A program made the translations under genes and the position numbers. Source: Semisulcospira habei (Eukaryota; Mollusca; Gastropoda; Semisulcospiridae). From it: a stretch of 64,000 nt of DNA. The notes beneath the pieces are model-generated. The model was given only the letters and a program-made list of their open reading frames with translations. It was not told the DNA's origin and ran no database searches. The stretch is taken from assembly GCA_036245525.1 (NCBI GenBank), contig BTPG01000003.1, positions 187,876,033 through 187,940,032 of the forward strand, read 5' to 3'. This document shows, one piece after another, positions 1 through 9,592 of the stretch (positions are counted from its first letter, which is position 1; each line of letters starts with the position of its first letter).

Positions 1-46
1 AGTCAGTCCTGCTTGTAAAGGCAAACGACAGAAAGCCCTTTTTTTG

Positions 47-102
47 GGCGAAGAGCGAGATTTTGGTTGTAATACAACGAATAACTCGCTTTTCACAAGG
101 AC
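47..102. repeat. Family P hairpin, degenerate copy
   Basis: Inverted arms AAGAGCGAGATTTTGGTTGT and ACAACGAATAACTCGCTTTT fold into a stem of about 20 bp. Related hairpins lie at 5996-6055, 9945-10008, 10722-10782 and 57497-57553, so this is a dispersed family. No coding potential. Confidence 0.6.
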
Positions 103-120
103 GGACTCACATCGGGAGGT

Positions 121-190
121 GTGTGTGGGGGGGGGGGGGGAGGGTCGTTGTTGTTGTCTGGTTTATCTGGTGGGGTGGGGGGGGGGGGGT
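121..190. repeat. G-rich low-complexity tract
   Basis: Two runs of 12 or more G flank a GTT-rich spacer. Runs like this could form G-quadruplex structure. The apparent ORFs across it are low-complexity artefacts. Confidence 0.8.
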
Positions 191-210
191 CACTAGACGG
201 AGAGAAGTGT

Positions 211-319
211 CCAATGCGCAAAAAGCCATCGGGCCATGCGTGGGCCGCCGTTGGCCTGCGCACGGTCGTGCGTAGGCCAAAGGCGGCCGACGCAGGCCCG
301 ATGGCCTTTTGCGCATTGG
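211..319. repeat. Family C palindrome, 109 bp
   Basis: Starts CCAATGCGCAAAAAGCCATC and ends with the inverse. The arms are about 52 bp with few mismatches and are rich in GGCC. Relatives lie at 15307-15366, 20590-20695, 28870-28975, 32489-32572 and 48936-49026. No TTAA ends are seen, so it is separate from the TA and TB elements. Confidence 0.8.
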
Positions 320-1095
320 GTGGACGTGGAAGCGAAAGGGTTGCTTCTCCACTGAGTCGACCTTCGCTTCGATTGCCACTCAGATTCCGCCCCTCCCTCA
401 TCCATCCCCCATCCCCAAGCACACATCCTTGACATCAAGATCACATCAGTTTAAGACGAACTGAACGCGACAAGTTATCCATTTGTACTCCTTACACGTC
501 TAGAACCGAAATCTTTACATTGACTTTCCAGCAACATCCCTTTCACTCTCGAAACTTGTACATTGGTGCATTCTTGGTCAAAATTGCCTGCTTATAATGT
601 CTACGTAATTTATTTTAAACCTCACGTGTGAGGTTCTGACAAGTCTTTTCTTGCAGGAAAAAAAAAATACACGTGTTAAACTGAATCGAAATTAGCTCCT
701 TAGTCACAGATGATGAACGGACCTAGTTATTGTTTGTTGTTTGTATTTAACTGAATCCGCATTGATGTACAAAAAAAACGCCCCCCAAAATAAATTCCGT
801 ACTTCCTTCGCAGATCGTTATGCTTGAGTTTGTCTGAACATGGCAATCTTCCAGCTAGCTTTCACTGATTTTCAATCGATCTTCCCGCAGCAGACGCCCC
901 GAAAGCCGCGAAACGGCGCTGACACACTATAACGTTTGAACATTAGGAACTTAGCAATAGCGATGCCTGTGGTAAACTTCTGCAAGAGAAGAAAACTAGC
1001 TGAGCCCATAAAGGCTATGCGTCGTGCAACGCGGACGGTTCCACCAAGGCTCAGTATTAACGTCTCATCATTGCCTGCGATGTTCGACAGCGCCA
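320..1095. other. Non-coding stretch, nothing recognised
   Basis: AT-moderate sequence with short A runs near 660 and 770. I see no ORF of note, hairpin or recognisable repeat. Confidence 0.5.
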
Positions 1096-1157
1096 TCTTG
1101 GCAAGCGGGGCAACTCCTTCGTTGGTACCGACGAAGGAGTTGTCTCGCTTGCCATGG
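1096..1157. repeat. Isolated short palindrome centred on GGTACC
   Basis: GGCAAGCGGGGCAACTCCTT is matched by the inverse AAGGAGTTGTCTCGCTTGCC, giving arms of about 28 bp with one or two mismatches. I see no second copy in the window. Confidence 0.7.
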
Positions 1158-1314
1158 TGCGCATGCGCACTGCTGATTTTATTCAGTGCGCTTGTCTGAT
1201 GGCCCCGTGAGGTCTGTAAGGTCAACGCACTTTTCTGTTCCTGAATGATGAGATCGGGACACTTTATGGAAATCACTGAACTATCGCCGCCTCAGCCAGT
1301 CCTTCATTAATCTA

Positions 1315-1380
1315 CAAGAGGCATAGATCCTCATGAGTTGCTGCAGTTTGCAGGGGCTCTTGAGGATCTATGCCTCTTGC
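1315..1380. repeat. Hairpin A, solitary
   Basis: CAAGAGGCATAGATCCTC at the left and the inverse at the right. The inner stem is eroded (GTTGCTGCAG in place of CCCCCGCA). TTAA-bounded TA ends are not obvious on either side, so this may be a decayed TA element. Sequence 1381-1679 holds nothing I recognise. Confidence 0.8.
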
Positions 1381-1715
1381 TTGCCTTACTCACAATACAG
1401 ATTGATACCTCGCTGATGTGAACAGGTTTTGGCCGGACGCCTTTAGTCGACAGAAACGGGTGCTTCAAAAACGCGTAAGCGACTTTGCAATGATGCTCGC
1501 TCCGTTTCAGCTCAAGGAACTGAACCCAATTCCTATTTTCATGAAGAACTCTTAGATAAATAACATTGATCGTCCTTGTTGTTTTGCGTTGCCCTGTGTT
1601 GAATAACGATTCAAGATTCTTTATTGTCAATGCTCCAGTAGGTCCGCCAATTTCAAGTTGAGCATATCGGGACTCTTTGGTAACCCTGCCTTCGGAATAC
1701 ACCAGTATGTGAAAT

Positions 1716-4700
1716 TACTTACTTACTTACTTACGCCTGTCACCCCTACCCGGGTATAGGCCGTCGACGAGAGACCTCCAGCAACTCCTGTCCTGTGCTT
1801 CTCCTTCGATTCTACTCCAGGTGGTTCCCAGTCTCTTGATGTCTGCTTGGAGGTCTCGACGCCAGGAGTTTCTCGGCCTACCTCTTTTCCTCTTTCCCTG
1901 GGGGTTCCATGACAATGCCTGCCTAGTGATACTGGAAGCTGGCTTTCTCAGACTGTGACCGATCCATCCCCATCTTCTTCGCCCAATTTCATTCTCTGCT
2001 GTTATCTGCTCTGTTCTCTCCCAGAGTCTGACGTTGCTGATCTTCTCTGGCCAGTGGATTTTCAAAATTCTTCTAAGGCAACTGTTCATGAAGGTCTGTA
2101 CTCTGTTGACTGTGGTTTTTGTCAATCTCCATGTCTCTGCTCCATATAGGAGAACTGCTTTTACATTGGAGTTGAAAATCCGGACTTTGGTGTGTTGTGA
2201 CAGCTCTCTGGAACTCCACACTTTTTTCAACTGGAGAAAGGCTGCTCTGGCTTTACCGATTCGTGCTCTGACATCTGCATCAGTGCCGCCTTTTTTGTCT
2301 ATGATGCTCCCGAGATAGGTGAAGGACTCCACCTCCTCCAACGGGGTGCCAGCAAGCAAGACTGGTTCTTCCCTGGTTGCGTTCAGCCTCATTGTCTTTG
2401 TTTTCTGTTTGTGAATGGTGAGGCCCAATTGGGACGAGATGTCAGCAAGCCTCGTGGTCTTGTCCTGCATTTGTTGATGAGTGTGGGACAGTAATGCCAA
2501 GTCGTCTGCAAAATCGAGGTCGTCAAGCTGTGTCCACAGTGTCCACTGTATTCCACTTCGTCTGTGCTCTGTGATCATCTTCATGACCCAGTCTATGGCC
2601 AGTAGGAAGAGGAACGGAGACAGCAGACACCCCTGTCTGACACCAGTTCTGACCTGGAGCTCTCTGGTGAACTGCCCTTCGTGGATCACGCGACATGTCA
2701 TGCCATCATAGCTGCTCTTGATCAGGCGGACGAGCTTTGTGGGTACACCGTAGTGTCGTAGGAGTTTCCACAGAGTCTCTCGGTCCACGCTGTCAAATGC
2801 TTTCTCATAATCCACAAAGTTGACGTACAGCGGGGAGCTCCACTCCAGAGACTGTTCCACGATGATGCGGAGAGTGGCGATCTGGTCTGTACATGATCGG
2901 TTCTTCCTGAATCCTGCTTGCTGGTCTCGCAGCTGGGGGTCAACGGAGCTCTTCATTCTCTCCAGGATGATCCTGTTGAAGACCTTTCCTGGTACTGACA
3001 GCAAGGTGATTCCTCTGTAGTTGGAACACTTGCTGAGGTCACCTTTCTTGGGAAGCTTGATTAGGTACCCCTCCTTCCAGTCAGCTGGCATCACCTCCTC
3101 TTCCCAGATCTTTCCAAACAGTGGGTACAGCATCTCAACTGTTGTCTCTAGGTCTGCTTTCAGAGACTCCGCTGGGATGCCATCTGGCCCTGCTGCTTTG
3201 CCATTCTTCAAAAATGCCACTGCTTTTCTGATCTCTTCCCGGCTGGGTCTGTCACAGCTGATGGGTAGGTCGGTCTCCGCCGGCTGGATGTCGGGGGGGT
3301 CGGGTGGGCTAGGTCTGTTCAGTAACTCTTCAAAATACTCGGCCCATCTGTCGAGTTGGTCTGCTCTGTCTGCAATAGGCTTGCCTTCTTTGTCTTTTAC
3401 TGGTCTTTCTGTATGGCCATACTTACCCGACAATCTTCTGGTAATGTCGTAGAGCTGTTTCATGTTGCCGCTGCCTGCTGCCTTTTCTGCCTCTGCTGCC
3501 AGGCTGTCTGTGTAGGCCCTCTTGTCTGCCCTGATACTCCTCTTCACCTCGCGGTTGGCTTCCCAGTATTCCCCCTGTGCCCTTACTTTGGCTGCTCTCG
3601 TGCGACTGTTGTTGACCGCTGCTTTCTTCTGCTTCCTCGCTTCTATCTTCTTCAAGGTCTGTGCCGACAGCCAGTCCTTGTGGTGGTGTTTCCTGAACCC
3701 TACAGTGTCTTTGCAGGTTGAGTTCAGCGCCTCTCTAACTGCCTTCCACTGCTGCTCTGTGGTGACCGCCTCCTCTTCATTTACTAGCTCCTGTAGCGCT
3801 TGAAACCGGTTGGACAGCACCAGTTTGAACTCTTCTCTAACTCCAGTTTCTCTCTGGAGGCCTACATTATAGCGCTGTCTTCTTGTTGTCTCTGTGCGGC
3901 TTTTCTTTAGCTTGAGCTTCATTCTTAAGGTAAGCAGATGGTGGTCTGAGGCGACATCTGCTCCCCTCCTCACTCGAACATCTTGAAGGGATCTTCTAAA
4001 TTTCTTGCTAATGCAGATATGGTCTATTTGGTTCTCTGTTGTATGGTCAGGTGAGACCCAAGTTGCTTTGTGTATTCTTCTGTGTGGGAAGATGCTGCCT
4101 CCAATGACAAGTCGGTTTAGAGCACAAAAGTCTACAAACCTCTCCCCGTTCTCACTCATCTCGGAGCCTAGTCCCTGTCTCCCCATCACCTCTTCGTATC
4201 CGGTGTTGTCCTCCCCTATTTTGGCATTAAAATCGCCCATGACGATGGTGATGTCTCGCTCCGCACATTTGTCCACGGCACTCTGGAGTCGGTCATAGAA
4301 CTCTTGTTTCTCTTCCTCGTCACTGTCATTGGTGGGCGCATAACACTGGATGACGTTCAGCTTGAGCTTTTTCTTAGTTCTAAAGGCTGCTGTTATAATT
4401 CTTGGCCCAAGAGGTTCCCAGCCCATCAGCGCTCTCTGTGCCACTGGTGACAGCATGAGTGCTACTCCTTCTGTATGGGGGGCATTCTCCTCTTCATGAC
4501 CTGAATACAGAATCATCTCCCCACTTAACAGCCTTTTCTGGCCAGACTGCGTCCATCTGGCTTCACTGATGCCTAGCAGAGAAAGGTTGTACTTTTGCAT
4601 TTCCGCTGCTATCTGGGCGGCCTTGCCGCTCTGGTACATGGTCTTGACGTTCCATGTGCCCATGGTTGTATCCCTGGATAGAGAGAGGCGGCTCGGTCCT

Positions 4701-5021
4701 GTGGCTCCCGAAGACTTCCGGCTTTCACCACAGGACGTCATAAGTCTTCTAGTAGAAGAACCTTCCTCCTCCAGGAAAGGAACTACTGTTAATCTTTTCG
4801 TCGGCGTTTTTGTAGCTATTTCCTTTTTTGCAGGGTGGGGAAGCTACCCCCACGCCCAACCCCCTTACTAGGAGGACCAGGGTTTTTTTGTCGGGGTCAC
4901 CTTCCCTTAGACCATGTTGGTTCACGGCACCTTATTTCATTCGGTGCACCCCTCTCACGAGGGACCCCCCTATCCACCACCCAGGGGACGCGCCTCAACG
5001 CCGTATGGTCCCAGCGCGAGG
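1716..5021 (-). mobile_element. Full-length RTE-like non-LTR retrotransposon
   Basis: The element is about 3.3 kb and lies between two exact copies of AGTATGTGAAAT (1704-1715 and 5022-5033), a 12-bp target-site duplication. On its sense strand it has roughly 280 bp of GC-rich 5' UTR (4742-5021), one long ORF and a (GTAA)n tail (1716-1733). The microsatellite tail, single endonuclease-RT ORF and lack of a 3' UTR fit RTE-type LINEs. It differs by about ten substitutions from the truncated copy at 22091-23567, so the family has been active recently. Clade is inferred from protein layout only. Confidence 0.93.
1727..4741 (-). CDS. LINE ORF: AP endonuclease plus reverse transcriptase
   Basis: An uninterrupted 1004-residue ORF. 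The N-terminal domain (about 27-275) is an apurinic/apyrimidinic-type endonuclease, with WNVKTM (30-35), catalytic Glu60 in GISEARW, GDFNAK (169-174) and SDHH (265-268). It would nick the target DNA. The reverse transcriptase follows, with NYRGITLLS near 574, FVDYEKAFD at 643-650 (motif A), GVRQGCLLSP at 700-709 and FADD at 744-747 (motif C), which would copy element RNA at the nick. The C-terminus carries GRRRWGWIGH and a basic KRKRGRP stretch. Met27 (MGTWNVKTM) is an alternative start that keeps the whole endonuclease. The last codons AAG TAA fall inside the (GTAA)n tail, so there is no separate 3' UTR. Every catalytic motif I can check is intact, so this copy may be competent. It is not a host gene. 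Confidence 0.95.
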   Translation of the reverse strand: MTSCGESRKSSGATGPSRLSLSRDTTMGTWNVKTMYQSGKAAQIAAEMQKYNLSLLGISEARWTQSGQKRLLSGEMILYSGHEEENAPHTEGVALMLSPVAQRALMGWEPLGPRIITAAFRTKKKLKLNVIQCYAPTNDSDEEEKQEFYDRLQSAVDKCAERDITIVMGDFNAKIGEDNTGYEEVMGRQGLGSEMSENGERFVDFCALNRLVIGGSIFPHRRIHKATWVSPDHTTENQIDHICISKKFRRSLQDVRVRRGADVASDHHLLTLRMKLKLKKSRTETTRRQRYNVGLQRETGVREEFKLVLSNRFQALQELVNEEEAVTTEQQWKAVREALNSTCKDTVGFRKHHHKDWLSAQTLKKIEARKQKKAAVNNSRTRAAKVRAQGEYWEANREVKRSIRADKRAYTDSLAAEAEKAAGSGNMKQLYDITRRLSGKYGHTERPVKDKEGKPIADRADQLDRWAEYFEELLNRPSPPDPPDIQPAETDLPISCDRPSREEIRKAVAFLKNGKAAGPDGIPAESLKADLETTVEMLYPLFGKIWEEEVMPADWKEGYLIKLPKKGDLSKCSNYRGITLLSVPGKVFNRIILERMKSSVDPQLRDQQAGFRKNRSCTDQIATLRIIVEQSLEWSSPLYVNFVDYEKAFDSVDRETLWKLLRHYGVPTKLVRLIKSSYDGMTCRVIHEGQFTRELQVRTGVRQGCLLSPFLFLLAIDWVMKMITEHRRSGIQWTLWTQLDDLDFADDLALLSHTHQQMQDKTTRLADISSQLGLTIHKQKTKTMRLNATREEPVLLAGTPLEEVESFTYLGSIIDKKGGTDADVRARIGKARAAFLQLKKVWSSRELSQHTKVRIFNSNVKAVLLYGAETWRLTKTTVNRVQTFMNSCLRRILKIHWPEKISNVRLWERTEQITAENEIGRRRWGWIGHSLRKPASSITRQALSWNPQGKRKRGRPRNSWRRDLQADIKRLGTTWSRIEGEAQDRSCWRSLVDGLYPGRGDRRK

Positions 5022-5213
5022 AGTATGTGAAATAAGTTTGACTAAAAAATGAATAGTTCAAGGGTAGGACCAGAATAGCATGGCGCCTCTAGGCGCCAAG
5101 CTATTCTGGCACCACCCTTGAACTAAAGACATTGGTCTGTAAGTTCTATAATGTAGCTTGCATATGGCAGTGTACACATTTGAAGCTTTTAGCCTCACTG
5201 AGTATGATATGGG

Positions 5214-5430
5214 TTCACCCGTTCAGCGTCAGCTGACGCCCAGACGGTCTTTCTGCAGACGTCGTTAATTCAACATAAAAAAACTATTGCTGTCCGAGGA
5301 ACGTTGACTCAAAGTGGTGTCAGCAAGAGGCATAGATCCTCAGGAGCCCCGCAATTAGCGGGGGCTCATGAGGATGTATGCCTCTTGCAGTTGGGTGGTG
5401 TTCAATTTTACTCGGCACTGAGCGGGTTAA
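5214..5430. mobile_element. TA hairpin MITE
   Basis: Left end TTCACCCGTTCAGCGTCAGC, hairpin A at 5323-5388, and right end TCGGCACTGAGCGGGTTAA. It shares its left boundary with the TB4 element and its right TTAA with the TB3 element. The internal spacer GTTAATTCAACA is also found in the TA element at 56763-56978. Confidence 0.88.
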
Positions 5431-5639
5431 CCTTTATCACCCTGCTTATCATCATTGCTTGAAATGAATTTGACTGATAGTTCAAGGGTGGTGCCAGAAT
5501 AGCTTGGCGCCTCTGGCGCCAAACTATTCTGGCACCACCCTTGAACTAAAACAGTAGATCTATCTCCTAATCTCTAATGTAGCCATCATAGGACAATAAG
5601 CAAATTTTACAAAATCAGCCTCAGGATGCAATGGGTTAA
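5427..5639. mobile_element. TB3 hairpin MITE
   Basis: Bounded by TTAA at 5427-5430 and 5636-5639. Hairpin B at 5479-5547 has nearly perfect arms of about 33 bp. The right end reads CAGCCTCAGGATGCAATGGG then TTAA, like 5898, 11165 (inverse) and 54719. Confidence 0.9.
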
Positions 5640-5901
5640 AATGGGCATACTGGCTTTGTCAACTAACCGGAATATCAGTGGTCATATCCACAGGAGTTTA
5701 TTCGGGTTTGACACAAATGCTCAAGAATGAATTGCCCTTTTCACCGTGACACACCCATCGCTTGAAATAAATTTGACTGATAGTTCAAGGGTGGTGCCAG
5801 CATAGCTAATTAAAACAGGATCTATCTCCTAATCAGTAATTTAGCCTTTTTAGGACAATAAGCAAATTTTACAAAATCAGCCGCAGGATGTAATGGGTTA
5901 A
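5636..5901. mobile_element. TB3 hairpin MITE, right hairpin arm deleted
   Basis: The 3' half repeats the previous element almost word for word. Hairpin B breaks off after GTGCCAGCATAGC (5779-5806) and jumps to the right flank, so the stem is lost. The right TTAA is at 5898-5901. It is the fourth element of a chain that shares TTAA boundaries. Confidence 0.8.
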
Positions 5902-5995
5902 GACTGTGTAATAAACGCCATGCATGTAGATGCACAATATAGTAATACACATTACAATATACTACTCAGTGAAGACAAAAGACAGCACGTCCCCA

Positions 5996-6055
5996 TTTTT
6001 GTAAAAGCAATGTTATCATTGAATTACAATGCAAATCTCGCTTTTTACAAATATG
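5996..6055. repeat. Family P hairpin
   Basis: Inverted arms TTTTGTAAAAGCAATGTTAT and the inverse around a TTGAATTACAA centre. Same family as 47-102, 9945-10008, 10722-10782 and 57497-57553. Confidence 0.65.
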
Positions 6056-6097
6056 GATTTACTGTAGCTTACACAAGGCAGAATAGTACTAAAGAAT

Positions 6098-6436
6098 CAG
6101 GGTCGGATTCGGAGCGGGTGAGGGGGGGGGCGGGTGCAGAGGTTCCGGAACACGCCGCCCCCCCCCCCCTCCCCCACCCAAATTTTTTTAAATGCTATAA
6201 CAAAGTCCCTTTTTGGGGTGATTGGACACCCCGACCCCCCCCCCCCCCCGCACCCCCACCCCCACCCCCCACCCCTACCCCCTCCCCGTTGTTTGATATT
6301 TTGGCGAATGGTGAGAGTCTTAAAACGCACTCACGTCATTTCCACACACACACACACACCCCACTCCCCCAACCCCCCACCCCCCACCCCCACCACCCCT
6401 TCCATCCCGCCCCTTCCGCCCCCCCCCCCCCACACA

Positions 6437-6488
<52 letters not shown>

Positions 6489-6683
6489 GACCCCCGCTTT
6501 TTGATTTTTCTCCCCTGCAAACAAGGTCTAGTGTCGGGCAGGCCTTTTGTAATGCTGAGGACGATGTCCACGGTAATGCGCATCCACTCCATGCTAGCAG
6601 CATGTTCAGGGCGCAGGTTGAAGGTCCCAAACAAAAAGTTGGACCCCTGCCCCCATCCACCCGAGGTAACTGATTCGCCCCTG
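6098..6683. mobile_element. Family Q C-rich element with CAGGGGCGGATC-type ends
   Basis: Starts CAGGGTCGGATTC and ends TGATTCGCCCCTG, an imperfect inverted repeat. The inside has poly-C and poly-G, CA repeats (6346-6360, 6431-6487), TTTGATATTTTGGCGA and GGTCCCAAACAAAAAGTTGG, all shared with 10132-10593 and partly with 28048-28602. Flanks AGAAT and AGGTT do not match here, unlike the other two copies. Confidence 0.7.
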
Positions 6684-6771
6684 AGGTTTGAATCTTCATT
6701 GATGAATATGTGTAGGACTGACATTTGCACTCATACATTTGCATGTTCAGTTCCTAAATTTATTCTCATGT

Positions 6772-6904
<133 letters not shown>

Positions 6905-7000
6905 CGCGTTTCGTTCTCTTGCTTTTTGCATAGGAGGCAGTTACAAATTCTCCATTGTCATTTTTTTCCCTCCTTTTGATGATTCCCCTATTGCGTTTCC

Positions 7001-7041
7001 CCCCCCCCCCCCCCCCCCCCCCGTAGTTTTGCTTCCTCATC

Positions 7042-7106
<65 letters not shown>

Positions 7107-7108
7107 TG
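7001..7108. repeat. Poly-C followed by (ATT)n microsatellite
   Basis: About 22 C at 7001-7022, then about 22 ATT units from 7042. Sequence 6901-7000 is unremarkable. Confidence 0.9.
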
Positions 7109-7149
7109 CATGCTATGTTTCTTTTCCTGTTGTGTTCTCTTTTGTTTAC

Positions 7150-7368
<219 letters not shown>

Positions 7369-7652
7369 TCGGTGACAATGTTTGAAATACTGGTACATGT
7401 CCCGGAATGATGAGCACCCTGTTATTGCAAGCTAAACCGTGTTTAATGCCCTTGGGGCCGGGTGATCACATTAACCACGATGAAAACGCGATTTCCCACC
7501 GCTCATTTGATTGGCAAAACTGAAATTGGACAGACTCCTATAGAATTACACGCACAGCCATTCACACGCAACCAGTTTCTCTCCCTGACTCCCAGCACCA
7601 GCAGTGGGCAGATAAAATCACCATGACAGCTTAAATGTAGGTTGACATGGAT

Positions 7653-7721
7653 AGTTCAAGGGTAGTGCTAGATTAGCTTGGCGCAAAAAGCGCCAAGCTA
7701 ATCTGGCACTACGCTTGAACT
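7653..7721. repeat. Hairpin B, solitary
   Basis: AGTTCAAGGGTAGTGCTAGA at the left and its inverse at the right, with an AAAAAG loop between GCGC steps. The usual TTAA ends are missing. Sequence 7369-7652 shows nothing recognisable. Confidence 0.85.
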
Positions 7722-7744
7722 AGCATAGTCGATTTCGTATTCCA

Positions 7745-8022
7745 CGCCGTGAGTTGAACCTAACTAACTAACTAGCTAGCTGACTGACTGACTGAGTGAT
7801 TGACTGACTGGCTGACTGACTGACTGACTAACTAGCTACTGAGCTAGTTAGTGACTGACTAACTAACTATTTAACGAACTGACTGACTAAAAAAACTACC
7901 TGAATAGCTGACTAACTGACTAACTATCTAAGAACTAACTAGCTAGCCGACTAACCATCTAACCATCTAACCAAATAACTAACTAACTAACTAACTAACT
8001 AACTGACTAACTAACAAACTAA
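7745..8022. repeat. (ACTA/ACTG)n degenerate microsatellite
   Basis: Long run of ACTAACTA, ACTGACTG and AGCTAGCT units. It starts after CGCCGTGAGTTGAACC, which resembles the SINE-like tail at 17300 and 45899. It probably expanded from such a tail. Confidence 0.85.
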
Positions 8023-8148
8023 TGTTCTATAGTCGAACCGTTGCTTTTACGTTGTATTCACAGGATGATGTTGAAATGCTAGTTAGTTTGCGCCACGCAC
8101 GTAGTAATTTTGTAAAACCTAATTTGACATTGCGTTTATCAGATGAAT

Positions 8149-8519
8149 TTAAAGTACCATTACGCCTAAATCTGAAGACACATTTCAGCATCATATGTGT
8201 TTGTTATGCATTGTCGATGCACCTAATGAATTTTAACAGCAGTTTGGACACGCAACAAAAGCACACGCATAATGGCACTTATTTATTCTGCGCAGCCGTT
8301 AGCGTGTCAATCTATTTTAAGCTGTTTCTCGCACTGAAAACGTTGTATTTATAGAACGGAGTGGAGTCACTGTCAGTTTACTTGGAAAAAAAAAAAAACT
8401 GTGATGAACTGGATTGCCCTATGTCTAAATGAACCATCACTAAACCTGTGTGTAGCGTTTCGTAACCATCTATTACAAAAGTGGATCTTTGAACAGTTAT
8501 GGCGGTAGTGTGCCTTTAA
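8149..8519 (+). repeat. Dispersed repeat R, copy 1
   Basis: Aligns by eye along its length with 31832-32196. Shared landmarks are AAATCTGAAGACACATTTCA, GTTGTATTTATAGAACGGAG and TGTGTGTAGCGTTTCGTAA. No coding sequence is conserved between the copies. The family is unidentified. Confidence 0.8.
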
Positions 8520-8577
8520 CTCATTTGCGGCCAGCCGCACCCGGATGCGCGGATGCGGCTGGCCGCGAATGAGTTAA
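8516..8577. mobile_element. 62-bp minimal TTAA palindrome
   Basis: TTAACTCATTTGCGGCCAGC at the left and its inverse, ending GAATGAGTTAA, at the right. Arms are about 24 bp around CCCGGATGCGCGGA. The related repeat R at 31832-32196 has a bare CCTTTAAGCG at the same place (32189-32198), which shows this as a TTAA insertion. Confidence 0.85.
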
Positions 8578-8661
8578 AGCGCGGATCTGCTCCATGGCGG
8601 GCTTTAATTGCAAAATTCGCTGATACAACTCGTTATCAATTTTGTCTTGCCTCAGCTAAGG

Positions 8662-8718
8662 TAGTTAGTTATTTGGGTTTAACGCCGAGCAGGCAACTAA
8701 GGCCATCTCACGGCGGGC
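8662..8718 (-). repeat. SINE-like tail fragment
   Basis: The inverse reads CGCCGTGAGATGGCCTTAGT, then CGGCGTTAAACCC and (ACTA)n. The same sequence occurs at 17300-17350 and 45899-45960. Confidence 0.7.
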
Positions 8719-8861
8719 CTCAGCTAAGACGTTTCTACCCATGTGAGTAGCCGCATGTACCAGGGGTTATCCACTGCCCTTTGAGCGTACCAGAAGGAGC
8801 TCTACTGTGTACAAAGAAGGAGAAGAGCAGAAAACGCATTCGACTTATAGTCCTCCGAATT

Positions 8862-9420
8862 AGGAAGATTACAAAGTAAAGTAGGAAAAAGCACTGTCAG
8901 GGGAGAGAATTGTGCATTGGTCAAAGCACAAAAAAGGATAGGAAAAAAGCATATGAATGTATGCCCCTGCAGACACCACAGTAAAATGTGGTTGTCTTTG
9001 CAGGCAGGCAGAACTTCCTGCCTTTCCACCAGTATGCCGAATGGTGTGCTGAAGAGGTCGCCAAGACCGAAATAGCTGTCCACACCGGCTAAACAATCTG
9101 GACCCGACCCCCTGGGGGACCTAGATCTAAATTTTCATGCATCAAGGGGCTGGAAATCCAGTGAATATGCGAAACGCCACCCAACCCCCCCCCCCCCACC
9201 CCACCCCCACTCCACCCCCTCCCTCACCTTCGAGGGTGGGAGGGGGGGGGGGCTTCCATATTCATCGCTTCCATCTCACTTACTTAGCGCACCCCTCTTT
9301 CCTATCCTTTTTTGTGTGTGTCTCCTTTGACCAATCTCGATCTATGATCACTGGTCAATAATACACAATTCTCTCCCCTGACAGTGCTTTTACTTACTTT
9401 ACTTTGTAATCTTCCTAAAA
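8862..9420. mobile_element. Inverted-repeat element of about 560 bp
   Basis: The left block 8862-8950 (TTAGGAAGATTACAAAGTAA, CACTGTCAGGGGAGAGAATT) is repeated inverted in 9293-9420. The right arm carries an extra ATCTCGATCTATGATC. The interior holds poly-C and G tracts (9186-9250). No transposase. The superfamily is unknown. Confidence 0.75.
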
Positions 9421-9592
9421 TATTAGCACTGGGAGTCTCCCCTTATCTTTTCAGTCCTCCGAATTGTACATTGTGTCTGTTAGACAGATTTTAAACATGA
9501 TTCAGTTGACACCAAGCCAATCAGGCACAAGCCTTGACCAATCTCGATCGATCCATACCTTCGCGAATTGTATGTTGTGTTATCAGACAGTT

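Larger units (their letters stand above)
1680..5217. mobile_element. TB4 hairpin MITE split by a LINE
   Basis: The left end GTAACCCTGCCTTCGGAATA matches the TB4 ends at 58091 and 63001. Its right part, with hairpin B at 5055-5124 and the terminus TATGATATGGGTT, resumes after the LINE. Both TTAA boundaries have decayed (GTAA and TTCA). The LINE at 1716-5021 interrupts it next to the motif GTGTGAAATA. Confidence 0.85.

Noticed and set aside
1955..4871. Plus-strand ORFs across the LINE (for example 3021-3452)
   Set aside because: Shadows of the minus-strand ORF. The duplicate LINE copy shows the same shadows at 22326-23631.
5323..5388. Hairpins A and B as Rho-independent terminators
   Set aside because: No T tract follows, copies are dispersed and TTAA-bounded, and the sequence is metazoan.
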